In this document: piece by piece, positions 1 to 8,383 of the stretch
How the letters are laid out: every line of letters begins with the position of its first letter
Position numbering within the stretch: position 1 is the first letter of the stretch
NCBI RefSeq assembly: GCF_021513275.1
Contig: NZ_CP090978.1
Location: 186,001-250,000 of the forward strand
From: Paenibacillus hexagrammi
GTDB lineage: Bacteria; Bacillota; Bacilli; Paenibacillales; NBRC-103111
Direction: 5' to 3'
DNA length: 64,000 nt
The notes under the pieces: generated by a model
Seen by the model: only the letters and a program-made list of their open reading frames with translations
Told to the model about the DNA's origin: nothing
Database searches by the model: none
Made by a program: the position numbers and the translations under genes

Positions 1-69
1 TATCCGGCCGATGCCCGTAGGTGGAAGCGGTTAAAAGATTGTCAAGCCTATCATTAGAAGAGGAGACGA

Positions 70-780
70 TTATCGGGTTTGCAGCGATATCACGTTGCCA
101 GTCAGCGCATGAATCATGATCGGCTGCGCAGCGGAATGAGATATTGCGCCGGAGAAGGTGACGACATAGACAAGCGGTGTGCCGCTTCTGGTGGGGAGGT
201 AGTAGGCGGACACCTCGGGCTTGGAGTCGGTGAAAGCCGCAAGCTGATGGGGCGAAGACAAGGCTGCCCGCTGCAGGGCCTGCTGTTTCGATATGGCTGC
301 TACCATGGGTCGGTTAAACAGCTGCTTGTTCAGGCTCGGATAGATGGTGCCGGTCAACCGTTTGACGACTCCGCGTGTATCGATTTCCATAATCAGCTCG
401 TCCCCCCATACAGGAGTCCCGAAGAGAAGATGCTGCAGGCGGACAAAGCTCACGCCTTCCGCTGAGGTAACCACCTCCGCGATTCGCAGTTCCTTGTGGG
501 GATCGCGAATGCCATACACGTTTTTGAGACGATCCATGAGCTCGTAGGCGATATAGGGGACCGAATGCTTCGAGGGAACTGTCAAATTGCCGATCAAAGC
601 AGCGGGAGTGCCGGTAGCCTCATTCCATTCTATTTTCATAGCTTGTCCGGATGTGCCTTGCAGCTGCCGAAGAGCGCCTGGAGCATCCTTGGGGACTCCT
701 GCTGCGGCGAGGAATATAGAGCTGGCGGCGACTAGGCTAGCGCCCAGCCAGTACCCCCTTTTTCTAGTAAACAATTTCAT
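70..780 (-). CDS. Secreted FTP/PepSY (thermolysin propeptide-like) protein
   Basis: About 236 residues. A positively charged N-terminus and hydrophobic stretch (residues 8-30) form a signal peptide. The rest resembles the N-terminal FTP and PepSY propeptide region of M4 thermolysin-like metalloproteases, for example a VPSKHSVPYIAYELMDRLK segment and a late LVYVVTFSG strand. There is no HExxH catalytic domain; the frame closes with TAA right after the PepSY part, and the 69 bases beyond show no obvious continuation. It is therefore a stand-alone propeptide-like protein, perhaps an inhibitor or chaperone of a secreted protease, or the remnant of a truncated protease. I chose the ATG at 780 because GGAGG lies 8 bases upstream; the TTG at 795 would lie inside that ribosome site. 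Family moderately sure, role inferred. Confidence 0.75.
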   Translation of the reverse strand: MKLFTRKRGYWLGASLVAASSIFLAAAGVPKDAPGALRQLQGTSGQAMKIEWNEATGTPAALIGNLTVPSKHSVPYIAYELMDRLKNVYGIRDPHKELRIAEVVTSAEGVSFVRLQHLLFGTPVWGDELIMEIDTRGVVKRLTGTIYPSLNKQLFNRPMVAAISKQQALQRAALSSPHQLAAFTDSKPEVSAYYLPTRSGTPLVYVVTFSGAISHSAAQPIMIHALTGNVISLQTR

Positions 781-870
781 AGGTAACGCCTCCAACGTTT
801 GTTACTCCTATTATTGGATTCCGCCCGCGCTTTATTCAGAGCGAACCTCTCATTTATTTGCTGGGCAATC

Positions 871-899
871 TTTACAACAATTAGGAAAGCATGTATAGT
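871..899 (+). promoter_or_regulatory. Sigma-A-type promoter of the first NhaD-type transporter operon
   Basis: TTTACA at 871-876 and TATAGT at 894-899 are separated by 17 bases, a near-consensus vegetative promoter. Transcription would begin near 906 and give a leader of about 105 nt before the ATG at 1012. Confidence 0.6.
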
Positions 900-930
900 G
901 AAACTAGCCAACTACATAAGCGCTACATTT

Positions 931-962
931 GGAGGAGCCTGTCACCATAGGGCTCTTTTTTG
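931..962 (+). promoter_or_regulatory. Leader hairpin with conserved UGUCACC loop (candidate cis-regulatory RNA, copy 1)
   Basis: The leader contains GGAGGAGCCTGTCACC followed by ATAGGGCTCTTTTTTG. GAGCC can pair with GGCTC around a TGTCACCATAG loop, and a run of six T follows, so this can act as a small intrinsic terminator in the leader. The same motif starts the leader of the paralogous transporter at 12077-12104 on the other strand. I match it to no riboswitch class I can recall; sensing of an ion or nucleotide is inference only. Confidence 0.5.
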
Positions 963-1011
963 CATGTTTAGGGCATAATAACTGGAAATAATGGGAGCCA
1001 TGGAGGGAATT

Positions 1012-2292
1012 ATGGAGCATCAAGCAATACTAGCCATCGGAATTTTTCTTATTGTTTACGGCATGATTATTTCAGAAAAAATTCATCGCACCATTGTCGC
1101 GATACTTGGCGCCATCATTATGATTCTGTTTGGTATTGTGGATCAGGAAACGGCGCTGCATCACATCGATTTCAATACGCTGGGCCTACTTGTCGGTATG
1201 ATGATTATTGTAGGCATTACAGCGGAGACAGGACTTTTTAAATATGTAGCGCTCAAAGCAGCCAAGCTGGCCAAAGGCAAACCGAACCGGATTCTGATTG
1301 CCTTGGTGCTCATCACAGCGATAGGCTCAGCCTTCCTGGATAACGTGACGACCGTGCTGCTCATGGTTCCGGTGACGTTCAGCATTACCAGACAGCTGCG
1401 TGTGAATCCCGTTCCCTTCCTGATGACGCAGATTGTCGCGTCCAATGTGGGAGGGACGGCGACGCTAATCGGCGACCCGCCGAACATTATGATTGGCAGC
1501 GCTGTGAAAGAGCTGACGTTCATGGCTTTTATCAATAATTTAACGCCAATTATCCTCATCATCGTTCTTGTGTACCTGCCTATATTTATCTGGATGTTCA
1601 AGAAGCAAATTCAATCCAAGCCAGAGCTTCAGCAAAGCATTATGGAAATGGATGAGAAAGCGATGATTACGGATCACAAGCTGCTCAGAAAGTGCCTGTT
1701 CGTACTGGGCTTAACGATCCTAGGTTTTTTCCTGCATCAAGCCTTCCATCTGGAATCGGCAACTGTAGCGTTAAGCGGTGCTTTTCTGCTTCTGCTTGTA
1801 ACCGGAGAGCATATGCTGGAAAAAGCGTTCCACAGCGTTGAATGGGTAACGATCTTCTTCTTCGTCGGATTGTTCGTACTGGTTTCGGGCCTTGTCGAGA
1901 CAGGCGTCATTGCGAAGCTGGCCGCGGCAGCTATTGAGCTTACCGGCGGCAATGTGGCGACCAGCTCCATGCTCATTCTGTGGCTGAGCGCGATTGCCTC
2001 TGCTTTTCTCGATAATATCCCGTTCGTTGCGACGATGATTCCGATGATTCAGGAGATGGGGAATATGGGGGTCAGCAACCTGGAGCCTCTGTGGTGGAGT
2101 CTGGCGTTGGGGGCCTGCCTGGGCGGGAACGGCACATTGATTGGTGCCAGCGCCAATCTGATTGTAGCTGGATTGGCAAGCAAAGAAGGGTACACAATCA
2201 CATTCATGAAATACTTGAAATTCGGATTCCCGCTCATGATTCTATCTATGGTCTTATCAAGCATTTATGTCTATGTACGATATCTCATGTGA
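1012..2292 (+). CDS. ArsB/NhaD-type (SLC13-like) cation/anion transporter, copy 1
   Basis: 426 residues with 11-12 hydrophobic segments, matching the ArsB/NhaD ion-transporter superfamily. The two pseudo-symmetric repeats each carry the family's helix-breaking motifs: GSAFLDNVTTVLLMVP and GGTATLIGDPPNIMIGS in the first half, ASAFLDNIPFVATMIP and GGNGTLIGASANL in the second. These form the ion-binding core. Family members are Na+/H+ antiporters or arsenite/carboxylate carriers; the neighbouring CPA1 antiporter and K+ channel favour cation homeostasis, which is inference. ATG at 1012 is preferred over 991 because GGAGGG sits just before it and the paralogue starts at the same residue. A near-identical protein of equal length lies at 10706-11986. 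Confidence 0.88.
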   Translation: MEHQAILAIGIFLIVYGMIISEKIHRTIVAILGAIIMILFGIVDQETALHHIDFNTLGLLVGMMIIVGITAETGLFKYVALKAAKLAKGKPNRILIALVLITAIGSAFLDNVTTVLLMVPVTFSITRQLRVNPVPFLMTQIVASNVGGTATLIGDPPNIMIGSAVKELTFMAFINNLTPIILIIVLVYLPIFIWMFKKQIQSKPELQQSIMEMDEKAMITDHKLLRKCLFVLGLTILGFFLHQAFHLESATVALSGAFLLLLVTGEHMLEKAFHSVEWVTIFFFVGLFVLVSGLVETGVIAKLAAAAIELTGGNVATSSMLILWLSAIASAFLDNIPFVATMIPMIQEMGNMGVSNLEPLWWSLALGACLGGNGTLIGASANLIVAGLASKEGYTITFMKYLKFGFPLMILSMVLSSIYVYVRYLM

Positions 2293-2310
2293 GGAAGGTG
2301 AAGGATTATC

Positions 2311-2589
2311 ATGTTAACGTATACGTACGATCAGCAGATCATCGACATTCAGGAAAAGGTGAATGAACCGGACGTCGAGTTTCATATTCAAATCGTGGGA
2401 GACCCTCAGCTTGGCGAGAAGCTGAAGCAAATCCAGTATGTGTTTGAGCATGACTCTGTGCTGACGGATGTTCTGTTCTACACGTACCCGAATCAAAAGT
2501 ATCAGATTATTGTCAGACAAGACTTTTACGACGACTTTATCCTCGCGCTCATGAAGCATAAGCTGCTTCAGCGGGTGGAGTGGACGTAG
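2311..2589 (+). CDS. Small conserved hypothetical protein of the antiporter operon
   Basis: 92 residues, acidic and soluble, with no signal peptide, membrane segment or cysteine. I do not recognise a named family. Alternating hydrophobic stretches (VEFHIQIVG, SVLTDVLFYTYP, KYQIIVRQDFYDDFILALM) suggest a small alpha/beta fold. It begins 18 bases after the transporter and ends 19 bases before the CPA1 antiporter, so all three are probably one mRNA. A role as a cytosolic regulator or accessory subunit of one of the two transporters is plausible but rests only on position. Confidence 0.7.
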   Translation: MLTYTYDQQIIDIQEKVNEPDVEFHIQIVGDPQLGEKLKQIQYVFEHDSVLTDVLFYTYPNQKYQIIVRQDFYDDFILALMKHKLLQRVEWT

Positions 2590-2608
2590 AAGGTAGGAGG
2601 CTGCCGTT

Positions 2609-3790
2609 ATGATTCATTATTGGCTCGTATTACTGGCGATTGCCGTCGCCATCGCGTATATCGCGGATAAAATCAGGCAACCGTACCCCACCCTGCTGGT
2701 TGTGGCGGGCTTACTGCTCGGGGTGTTACCTGTCGATGCAATGCATGAATTCAAAACCTATGTCGTATCCGATCATGTTTTCCAGACCGCCGTCATTCTG
2801 ATCTTCTTATCCGCACTGATTGGAGAGGCTGCGCTCAAGCTTCCCTTCGATGAAATCAAGGAGAATAAGCGGCCGATCTTATTACTCGCTTTATTAGGCA
2901 CTTTTCTAACCTTTATTCTTATAGCAGGCTTATCTTACATGCTGCTTGGTTTAAGCCTACAAAAAGCGCTTGTGTTCGGTGCTTTGATGGCCGCGACGGA
3001 CCCGGTCTCGGTGCTGACCATCTTCAAATCCATGGGTCTGAACAAGAAGCTCTCGATTATCGTGGAAGGCGAGAGCTTGGCGAATGACGGCGTAGCCGTC
3101 GTATTGTTCAAGATCGCCCTGGTCACGACGGCACTCAGCATGACAGGGGTTCTGCACGGCACATTCGAATTCGCCAAGGTGGTTGTCGGCGGCATGGTGA
3201 TCGGGATCGCGGGAGGCTATGTCGCCTCGAAGATTACCTCCAAGATCGACAATTATTTGGTCGAGATCGGTCTCTCGATCGTACTCTTTTACGGAGTGTT
3301 TGAAATCGCCGAATCGTATCATTTCTCCGGGGTGATTTCAGTCGTGTTTGCGGGCTTGTTGCTCGGAACCTACGGCAAAAATATCGGGATGTCGGACTTA
3401 ACCCACGAGAAAATGGATTCCTTTTGGGAGACGATTGCGTTTATCGCCAATGCGCTCATCTTCCTGATGGTGGGCCTGGAGATATCGAACATCAATTTTA
3501 CCGACAAATGGCTGGAAATCGGCGGCAGCATTCTCATCGTGCTCGCAGCCAGATTCATCGCCGTCTATGTCAGCCTTATCTTTGACAAAGAAATTCCGAG
3601 CGTCTGGAAGCCGATCATTGCTTGGGGCGGCCTGAAGGGATCGCTCTCCATCGCGCTGCTGCTGAGCGTCGCGCCTGACTTTGAAGGGCGCGACCTGCTG
3701 CTAGCGATGACATTCAGCAATGTCGTATTCTCCCTGCTGGTGCAGGGCACAACGATCAGCAAGCTGGTCGCCAAGCTGAACGTGAAGTAA
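2609..3790 (+). CDS. CPA1-family Na+(K+)/H+ antiporter
   Basis: 393 residues with about 12 transmembrane segments, a typical monovalent cation:proton antiporter-1 protein of the NhaP/NHE type. The diagnostic ATDPVSV motif (about residue 128) and GESLANDGVAVVLF (about residue 152) carry the acidic residues that bind cation and proton. There is no C-terminal cytoplasmic TrkA-like domain; the protein ends right after the last helix, so any regulation must come from elsewhere, perhaps from the preceding 92-residue protein. A good AGGAGG precedes the ATG. A strong terminator follows directly, closing the operon. It probably exchanges Na+ or K+ for H+ at the cytoplasmic membrane. Confidence 0.88.
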   Translation: MIHYWLVLLAIAVAIAYIADKIRQPYPTLLVVAGLLLGVLPVDAMHEFKTYVVSDHVFQTAVILIFLSALIGEAALKLPFDEIKENKRPILLLALLGTFLTFILIAGLSYMLLGLSLQKALVFGALMAATDPVSVLTIFKSMGLNKKLSIIVEGESLANDGVAVVLFKIALVTTALSMTGVLHGTFEFAKVVVGGMVIGIAGGYVASKITSKIDNYLVEIGLSIVLFYGVFEIAESYHFSGVISVVFAGLLLGTYGKNIGMSDLTHEKMDSFWETIAFIANALIFLMVGLEISNINFTDKWLEIGGSILIVLAARFIAVYVSLIFDKEIPSVWKPIIAWGGLKGSLSIALLLSVAPDFEGRDLLLAMTFSNVVFSLLVQGTTISKLVAKLNVK

Positions 3791-3793
3791 CAG

Positions 3794-3836
3794 AAGACCG
3801 CACGAGCGTCATGCGTGATGACGCCGTGCGGTCTTT
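3794..3836 (+). terminator. Intrinsic terminator of the antiporter operon
   Basis: A long inverted repeat begins AAGACCGCACG and ends CGTGCGGTCTT, with an inner GCGTCAT/ATGACGC extension, four bases after the antiporter stop codon. Confidence 0.85.
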
Positions 3837-3904
3837 GTATTTGCAAGCCTGCTTAGCCGCGGCTGAGTGTGCTTGTGCTAGCTGCGGTACTGAAGGGTGT
3901 GCGA

Positions 3905-3927
3905 GCAGCTTGCAGACTGCAAGCTGC
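3905..3927. repeat. Perfect hairpin downstream of the K+ channel gene
   Basis: GCAGCTTGCA and TGCAAGCTGC are separated by three bases. It lies about 80 bases beyond the channel stop codon on the minus strand but lacks a T tract, so it may be a processing or decay-protecting hairpin rather than a classical terminator. The rest of 3837-4009 shows nothing else. Confidence 0.4.
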
Positions 3928-4009
3928 ACAGCACCCGCGTTTGCCTGATCTGATCCATCGGCAGCAAGGCTTGCCAAGGGTCCGGCTTGCAGGCTGCCGA
4001 TCAAGGAAA

Positions 4010-5038
4010 TTAAGAACACAGCTGCCGGTACGTGTCCTTGTCGCAAATCACGAACAACCGGGCATTCTGTGGAATCGGTTCATGCAGTCTTTTGTTAATA
4101 TTCAAGTTCTCGCCGTCGGAGATTAAGGTAGCACCCTGCCTTAGCAGGTCCTGGAACGCATCATGGTAGGTTACCCAGCGCTCATCCTTGGTAATCTCGT
4201 AGAGATCCTCCCCATAGGTCCGCGTTAGCAGCTGGGAGAGGATTTTGGAGCTTCCGGGATTGAAAGCGGAACGAACGGCCAATTGGGAGATCGTCTCGCT
4301 GCCGAAGATGAATTCATCAATTTTGATATGCTTGAAGTTCTCCAAATTTTCCTTATTTCGAACTTCAACAATGGTATACACGTGGTTGTAATTTCGTTCG
4401 ATAGCTGTCGCAACCAGCAGTGTTTTCCCGTCTACAAAGGCGGGATCTTTGAGAGCATGCTGTTCGAGCGCAGTATCGTCGGCGAATATGAACACGGCTC
4501 TGGCTTTGGATATATTGGACATTTCCAACGTATCCGGTTGAAGCGGACTACCTTGTATAAAATGGACACGGTTGTGCGAGATCGGCGTTTTGTCCAGCGT
4601 ATCGATCAGGACAATATCGGTTGTAGGATCCGTGTTCAGAATTTCCTTAATGGCATTCTCAGCATGCTTGCTCCAAGCAATAATGACAAAATGGTTCTCT
4701 CCCGTATAGCGCAATTTACCTTCCTCCTTCATTCGCTGATACATGAATAATGAATCGACGATCTTGCTGATCGTCACGGATATAATGCCGATACCGAATA
4801 TGTAAACGACGATGCCTAGACATTTCCCTGCGACAGTCTGAGGGTAATAATCCCCGTAGCCGACCGTCGTGACGGTTGTCATCACCCACCATAGCCCGTT
4901 GAAATAGCTCTCGAAAGTCTGCGGTTCAAGCTTATAAGCTAATATGGCGCTCAAAGCAATAAAGCAGATGGCTACACCGAATATGAAGCTGTTGTTCATC
5001 CGAATAATACGAAGAAAGAATTTGGTAAAAAAGATCAT
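4010..5038 (-). CDS. Two-TM potassium channel with TrkA-N (RCK) domain
   Basis: 342 residues. Two membrane helices (about residues 15-32 and 68-90) flank a pore loop with the K+ selectivity filter TTVGYGDYYP. The cytoplasmic part is an RCK/TrkA-N Rossmann domain starting at HFVIIAWSKHAENAIKEIL; the nucleotide-binding glycines are degenerate, as in YugO-type channels of Bacillus. A C-terminal TrkA-C-like part follows. It would conduct K+ and be gated by a nucleotide or divalent ion. AAGGAGGAG lies directly before the ATG. It is convergent with the antiporter operon; the shared theme is K+/Na+ balance. In Bacillus such channels take part in biofilm electrical signalling, but that role here is only an analogy. 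Confidence 0.88.
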   Translation of the reverse strand: MIFFTKFFLRIIRMNNSFIFGVAICFIALSAILAYKLEPQTFESYFNGLWWVMTTVTTVGYGDYYPQTVAGKCLGIVVYIFGIGIISVTISKIVDSLFMYQRMKEEGKLRYTGENHFVIIAWSKHAENAIKEILNTDPTTDIVLIDTLDKTPISHNRVHFIQGSPLQPDTLEMSNISKARAVFIFADDTALEQHALKDPAFVDGKTLLVATAIERNYNHVYTIVEVRNKENLENFKHIKIDEFIFGSETISQLAVRSAFNPGSSKILSQLLTRTYGEDLYEITKDERWVTYHDAFQDLLRQGATLISDGENLNINKRLHEPIPQNARLFVICDKDTYRQLCS

Positions 5039-5185
5039 AGACTCCTCCTTGATTCCAGTTTTTTTGAAACGCCTTCATTTTGGTCATTGTAACATGGGAA
5101 CGGAGATACGTATATCTTGTGCGCCGCTTGTGGGCGGATTACCAGTTGACTTAGGAAATAGTAAGAAGTAATATTAGTTTTTGAA

Positions 5186-5217
5186 TTAGTAATTTAGTAA
5201 TTTAGTAATTCAGTAAA
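5186..5217. repeat. 8-bp AT-rich tandem repeat in a divergent promoter region
   Basis: TTAGTAAT occurs three times without spacing, followed by a fourth variant TCAGTAAA. It lies between the divergently transcribed K+ channel and the operon starting at 5307. It may be a regulator-binding array or simply slipped AT-rich DNA. Confidence 0.55.
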
Positions 5218-5306
5218 TTACTTATGTAATAAATTAATCATGATTCAAATAGGTAAATCGGAAAACGGCATATCAAATCACAAAATGAGAGCGAGGATTT
5301 ATTTTT

Positions 5307-5786
5307 ATGAAAATACCTACATCACTCAAACATAAACCAGTCATTATTTCAGAGAACTATGAACAGATCGATGGACGTAAAGCGAATCAAACCGATGCCA
5401 AGGGACTTTCACTGGGACTTGCTCAGTGGAATGACAGAGGCAAGTTGGATATCTCCGCTAAGGTTTGGCGTTACAGCGGGGAGAAATGGTCCCGTCAATC
5501 CGAAGAGTTGCCTATGCACCGTGTATTGGATTTGGCGATTCTCATTTGCAGGACCAGCTTGTATTTTCAGGATGCTTATCGATTCCCCAAGATGTATGAC
5601 CCGGACCAAACCTTGATTGACCGGATCGGGCTGCAAGGAGATGCGATGAGTGTGTCCGTATGTACGGAAAATCCGATGATTGATGAAGATATTCGAATAT
5701 TTTCCCAAGCGCTGAGTGAGGATGGGGAGATGCTTGGAGAACGGTTGCGCGTCCTATCCCGCCTTTTAAAGGAAATGGGATATTGA
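5307..5786 (+). CDS. DUF6530-like protein, first gene of a MoxR/VWA operon
   Basis: 159 residues, soluble, no signal peptide. It resembles the DUF6530 family, small proteins of unknown function seen next to AAA+ ATPase genes; this assignment is from memory and tentative. Visible features are a central MHRVLDLAILICRTSLYFQDAYRFP helix pair (shown here only as key residues: MHRVLDLAI then SLYFQDAY) and a leucine-rich C-terminus. It ends 27 bases before the AAA+ gene, and together with the following VWA gene it forms a three-part operon. It may be a substrate or adaptor of that ATPase/VWA pair. GCGAGGAT is a modest ribosome site. Confidence 0.65.
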   Translation: MKIPTSLKHKPVIISENYEQIDGRKANQTDAKGLSLGLAQWNDRGKLDISAKVWRYSGEKWSRQSEELPMHRVLDLAILICRTSLYFQDAYRFPKMYDPDQTLIDRIGLQGDAMSVSVCTENPMIDEDIRIFSQALSEDGEMLGERLRVLSRLLKEMGY

Positions 5787-5813
5787 GGCGCTCGAAAAAG
5801 GAGCTGTGTTCTA

Positions 5814-6929
5814 ATGGAGATACAAAAAAAATATGTGCTGTCGCCGGCAAGGCAGTTGACCGATACCGAGCAGGGGCTTGTGTGGAGGAAGCCGGCTTCC
5901 CACAAAGTCAGCGAAGAGGAGCTGCGTATTTGCAGGGAAGTTAAACGCAACTGGAACCGCGGCGAAATGAAAATCGCCAACATTTTGCTGGAAGGCGACG
6001 CAGGATCGGGGAAAACGCAGCTAGCTAAGGCGCTTTCTGCTGATTTTGGACTTCCGTATACGAAGGTTACCTGTTTTGCGGACATGGATAAATCGGATGT
6101 TATCGGCTCGATTCTGCCGGTACTGTCTTCCGACCAGTTGGAGAGTATGGAAACATCAGATCGTTTTGTGTGGGAAGCCTTGCAGAAGAGCGACGGCTTT
6201 CAGAGCGCTGCCTCTATCTTGATGGATGTATTAGGTGTAACCCGTGAACAGGCTGCTACCAGGTTGAAACAGCTGGTCAAGCAGGTGGAGGAAGGCGCCG
6301 GCAAGGAGGCTGTGGAATATCGCTTCTATCCTTCCGAAATCGTAAGGGCATATCAAGAAGGCTATCTATTGGAAATCCAGGAGCCGACTGTCATTCGGGA
6401 TGCAGCAGTTTTAATGGCGCTCAATTCTGCTTTAGAGCTGGATGGGAGCATTAATCTACCTACACAGGTGATACGCAGGCATCCGGATTTTATTGCGGTT
6501 ATAACGACGAACCGAGACTACGCGGGTTCACGCCCGTTGAATGAAGCTCTGCGCGACAGGGTCCAGCATACAGAGAAGATGGATTTGCCTAGCAAGGAAG
6601 TCATGATCGAACGAGCCGTTTCCAAGATCGGCTGCGCGAATAAGCCAGTACTGGATACGTTGGCAGACACCATCATCGTTCTGGATCAAGCGGCCAGAGC
6701 TAATGCGATCAAAGGTGTAGCTGGAATGCGTTCTTATTTTTATTGGGCGGATGCTGTAGCAACGGGAGCTTCTGTGAAAGAATCCTTGTATCATAAAGTT
6801 ATTTATAAAATCACGACGGACTCGGAAGAAATTCGTTTGTTGGAAGAAGCGCTCCAGAGGAGCGGTAAGCTATCAGCTCTCGATGAACTCGAAAGCGAAG
6901 TAAAAAAAAACGGCATGCTGACGTCTTAG
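5814..6929 (+). CDS. MoxR-like AAA+ ATPase
   Basis: 371 residues. The Walker A motif GDAGSGKTQ is near residue 60 and is followed by ADMDKSDVIGS, typical of MoxR/CbbQ-type chaperone ATPases. A sensor-1 asparagine appears in AVITTNRDY and an arginine-finger region in NEALRDRV. Such ATPases work with a VWA-domain partner to insert metals or remodel proteins. The gene ends in a run of nine A at 6902-6910, then NGMLTS and stop. In the minus-one frame the same point opens into an acidic linker that runs without stop into the VWA domain downstream, so the true product may be an AAA-VWA fusion like BchD/ChlD. AAGGAG precedes the start. Confidence 0.85.
   Translation: MEIQKKYVLSPARQLTDTEQGLVWRKPASHKVSEEELRICREVKRNWNRGEMKIANILLEGDAGSGKTQLAKALSADFGLPYTKVTCFADMDKSDVIGSILPVLSSDQLESMETSDRFVWEALQKSDGFQSAASILMDVLGVTREQAATRLKQLVKQVEEGAGKEAVEYRFYPSEIVRAYQEGYLLEIQEPTVIRDAAVLMALNSALELDGSINLPTQVIRRHPDFIAVITTNRDYAGSRPLNEALRDRVQHTEKMDLPSKEVMIERAVSKIGCANKPVLDTLADTIIVLDQAARANAIKGVAGMRSYFYWADAVATGASVKESLYHKVIYKITTDSEEIRLLEEALQRSGKLSALDELESEVKKNGMLTS
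6902..6910 (+). other. A9 slippery run joining the AAA+ and VWA frames
   Basis: Nine A follow GT. A minus-one slip here, or one more A in the true sequence, leads from the AAA+ frame into an open frame that continues to 8029. The linking stretch (about 6911-7042) has no ATG, GTG or TTG in the VWA frame but reads as an acidic linker. Confidence 0.55.
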
Positions 6930-7042
6930 AGATCAGGACATGGGGTACCATTGACACATCCGAGTTTGAACAAGAGCAATCAGCCGATGAAGATGGCCTT
7001 GCCTTAAGGAAATCCGCTGATAGCGAAGAAAGCTCCACCATC

Positions 7043-8029
7043 ATGTCGGACGAAGCATCCGATATGGAAAGCACAGACCAAGGGGAGAAAGGCGCTCCTC
7101 AATATCATCAGGCTAATCCTGATTTGAAGCCTATGGATGACATGCACAAACAGAAGCGGACAGAGTTTCGCAAGCAATTAAATCGGGATGCGCGGGAGGT
7201 TGCCGCTGCTTCTATTCATAAGGGTGTCAAGCTCATTGTGCATCGGCCTGAGCATGACGAGAGTAACGAGAAGGAATACGCGGCATTAAGCAAAGAGCTG
7301 ATGCCCATTGTCCGGGAAATCGCAAGAAAGACGCTTCCGCTTCTGGAGCATGAGACGAGTTCCGAGTTTGCAAGGCATCAATATTATGGCAGTAAATTTC
7401 AAGCATCTTCCGTAGCTTATCAAGACTACAGGTATTTTGCCAAAAAAAGGCCGCCAAGCGAATCTCCTTCTCTTGCAGTTGGCTTAAGAGTGGATGAATC
7501 TGCATCCATGTCCGCATTCGGCAGATTAGAGGCGGCGAAGCGTGCCGTTATTGCTGTGTATGAATTTTGCCGCATGTGTGAAATCCCTATTCTCATATAT
7601 GGGGATACGGCGGATGTGTCCCGAATCGAGCAGATGTCCATATATGCGTATTCGGATTTCGCTATGGAAGATGAGAACGATCGATACAGGTTGATGGGAA
7701 TCCGGGCAAGAAGCAATAACCGTGACGGAATGGCACTTAGAATTATGGCAGACCGACTGGCTGCATCGCCACAGCAAACCAAACTGCTCATTAGCTTAAG
7801 TGATGGACAGCCCAAGGCGATGGATGACTATACGGGACATCATGCGATTAGCGATATGCAGATGACGATATTGGAATATGAACGAAAAGGAATAGCTTTT
7901 CTAGCCGCTGCGATCGGTCAGGATAAAGATGTTATCAGCGATATTTACGGCAGCGAGAGATTTATGGATATTACTGATTTAAGAGAGCTGCCTGCGAAGC
8001 TGGTTCGTATGATAGCGCGTTATATATAG
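7043..8029 (+). CDS. VWA-domain protein, partner of the MoxR ATPase
   Basis: From the first ATG the product has 328 residues: an acidic linker, a basic helical segment (KQKRTEFRKQLNRDAREV), and a von Willebrand A domain with the metal-ion-dependent adhesion motif DESASMSAFGR (DxSxS) near residue 152, a later SDGQPKAMDDY and an FLAAAIGQ strand. The ATG at 7043 has no convincing ribosome site, and the frame stays open back to 6887 with linker-like composition (EIRTWGTIDTSEFEQEQSAD). So the coding region probably starts upstream, most simply as a fusion to the AAA+ protein through the A9 run. Known AAA-VWA pairs act in chelatase or complex maturation; the target here is unknown. Confidence 0.8.
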   Translation: MSDEASDMESTDQGEKGAPQYHQANPDLKPMDDMHKQKRTEFRKQLNRDAREVAAASIHKGVKLIVHRPEHDESNEKEYAALSKELMPIVREIARKTLPLLEHETSSEFARHQYYGSKFQASSVAYQDYRYFAKKRPPSESPSLAVGLRVDESASMSAFGRLEAAKRAVIAVYEFCRMCEIPILIYGDTADVSRIEQMSIYAYSDFAMEDENDRYRLMGIRARSNNRDGMALRIMADRLAASPQQTKLLISLSDGQPKAMDDYTGHHAISDMQMTILEYERKGIAFLAAAIGQDKDVISDIYGSERFMDITDLRELPAKLVRMIARYI

Positions 8030-8034
8030 GGATT

Positions 8035-8067
8035 GAAAGCGAGTCCGATTCATTCGGGCTCGCTTTC
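8035..8067 (+). terminator. Intrinsic terminator after the VWA gene
   Basis: GAAAGCGAG pairs with CTCGCTTTC around a CCGA/TCGG inner stem, starting six bases after the VWA stop codon. Confidence 0.75.
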
Positions 8068-8149
8068 ACTTTGTCCGTAAGTCTCATGGAATAATCATAA
8101 CTAGTCGAGAAGATACTACAAGAAGCAGAACATCCAAGGAGGACAGAGC

Positions 8150-8365
8150 ATGATTTATTACATCATTGGAATTGGTATTTTGCTAGTTGCTTTGGTTTTG
8201 TCGTTCGTCTTTGCAAAGAAGCAGCAAAACCATGAAATGGATAAAAGTATGAGTGAAACCACTTATAAGCATCGTGTCTTGGCGAACCCAGGATTTATTG
8301 CATACGCATCGATCATAGTGGCTGCCATTCTGGTTATCGGGTATTTTGCGATCAAACATCAATAA
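8150..8365 (+). CDS. Small two-TM membrane protein
   Basis: 71 residues with hydrophobic helices at about 2-23 and 50-67 joined by a hydrophilic loop containing KKQQNHEMDKSM. Preceded by a perfect AAGGAGG ribosome site. No family recognised. It ends 18 bases before the next small gene, so the two are probably cotranscribed. Confidence 0.7.
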   Translation: MIYYIIGIGILLVALVLSFVFAKKQQNHEMDKSMSETTYKHRVLANPGFIAYASIIVAAILVIGYFAIKHQ

Positions 8366-8383
8366 GTGTTGAGGAGAATCGAT

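Noticed and set aside
931..1011. Assignment of the leader to a known riboswitch class (ydaO, yybP-ykoY, fluoride, guanidine)
   Set aside because: None of the conserved cores I can recall for these classes appears in either leader copy.
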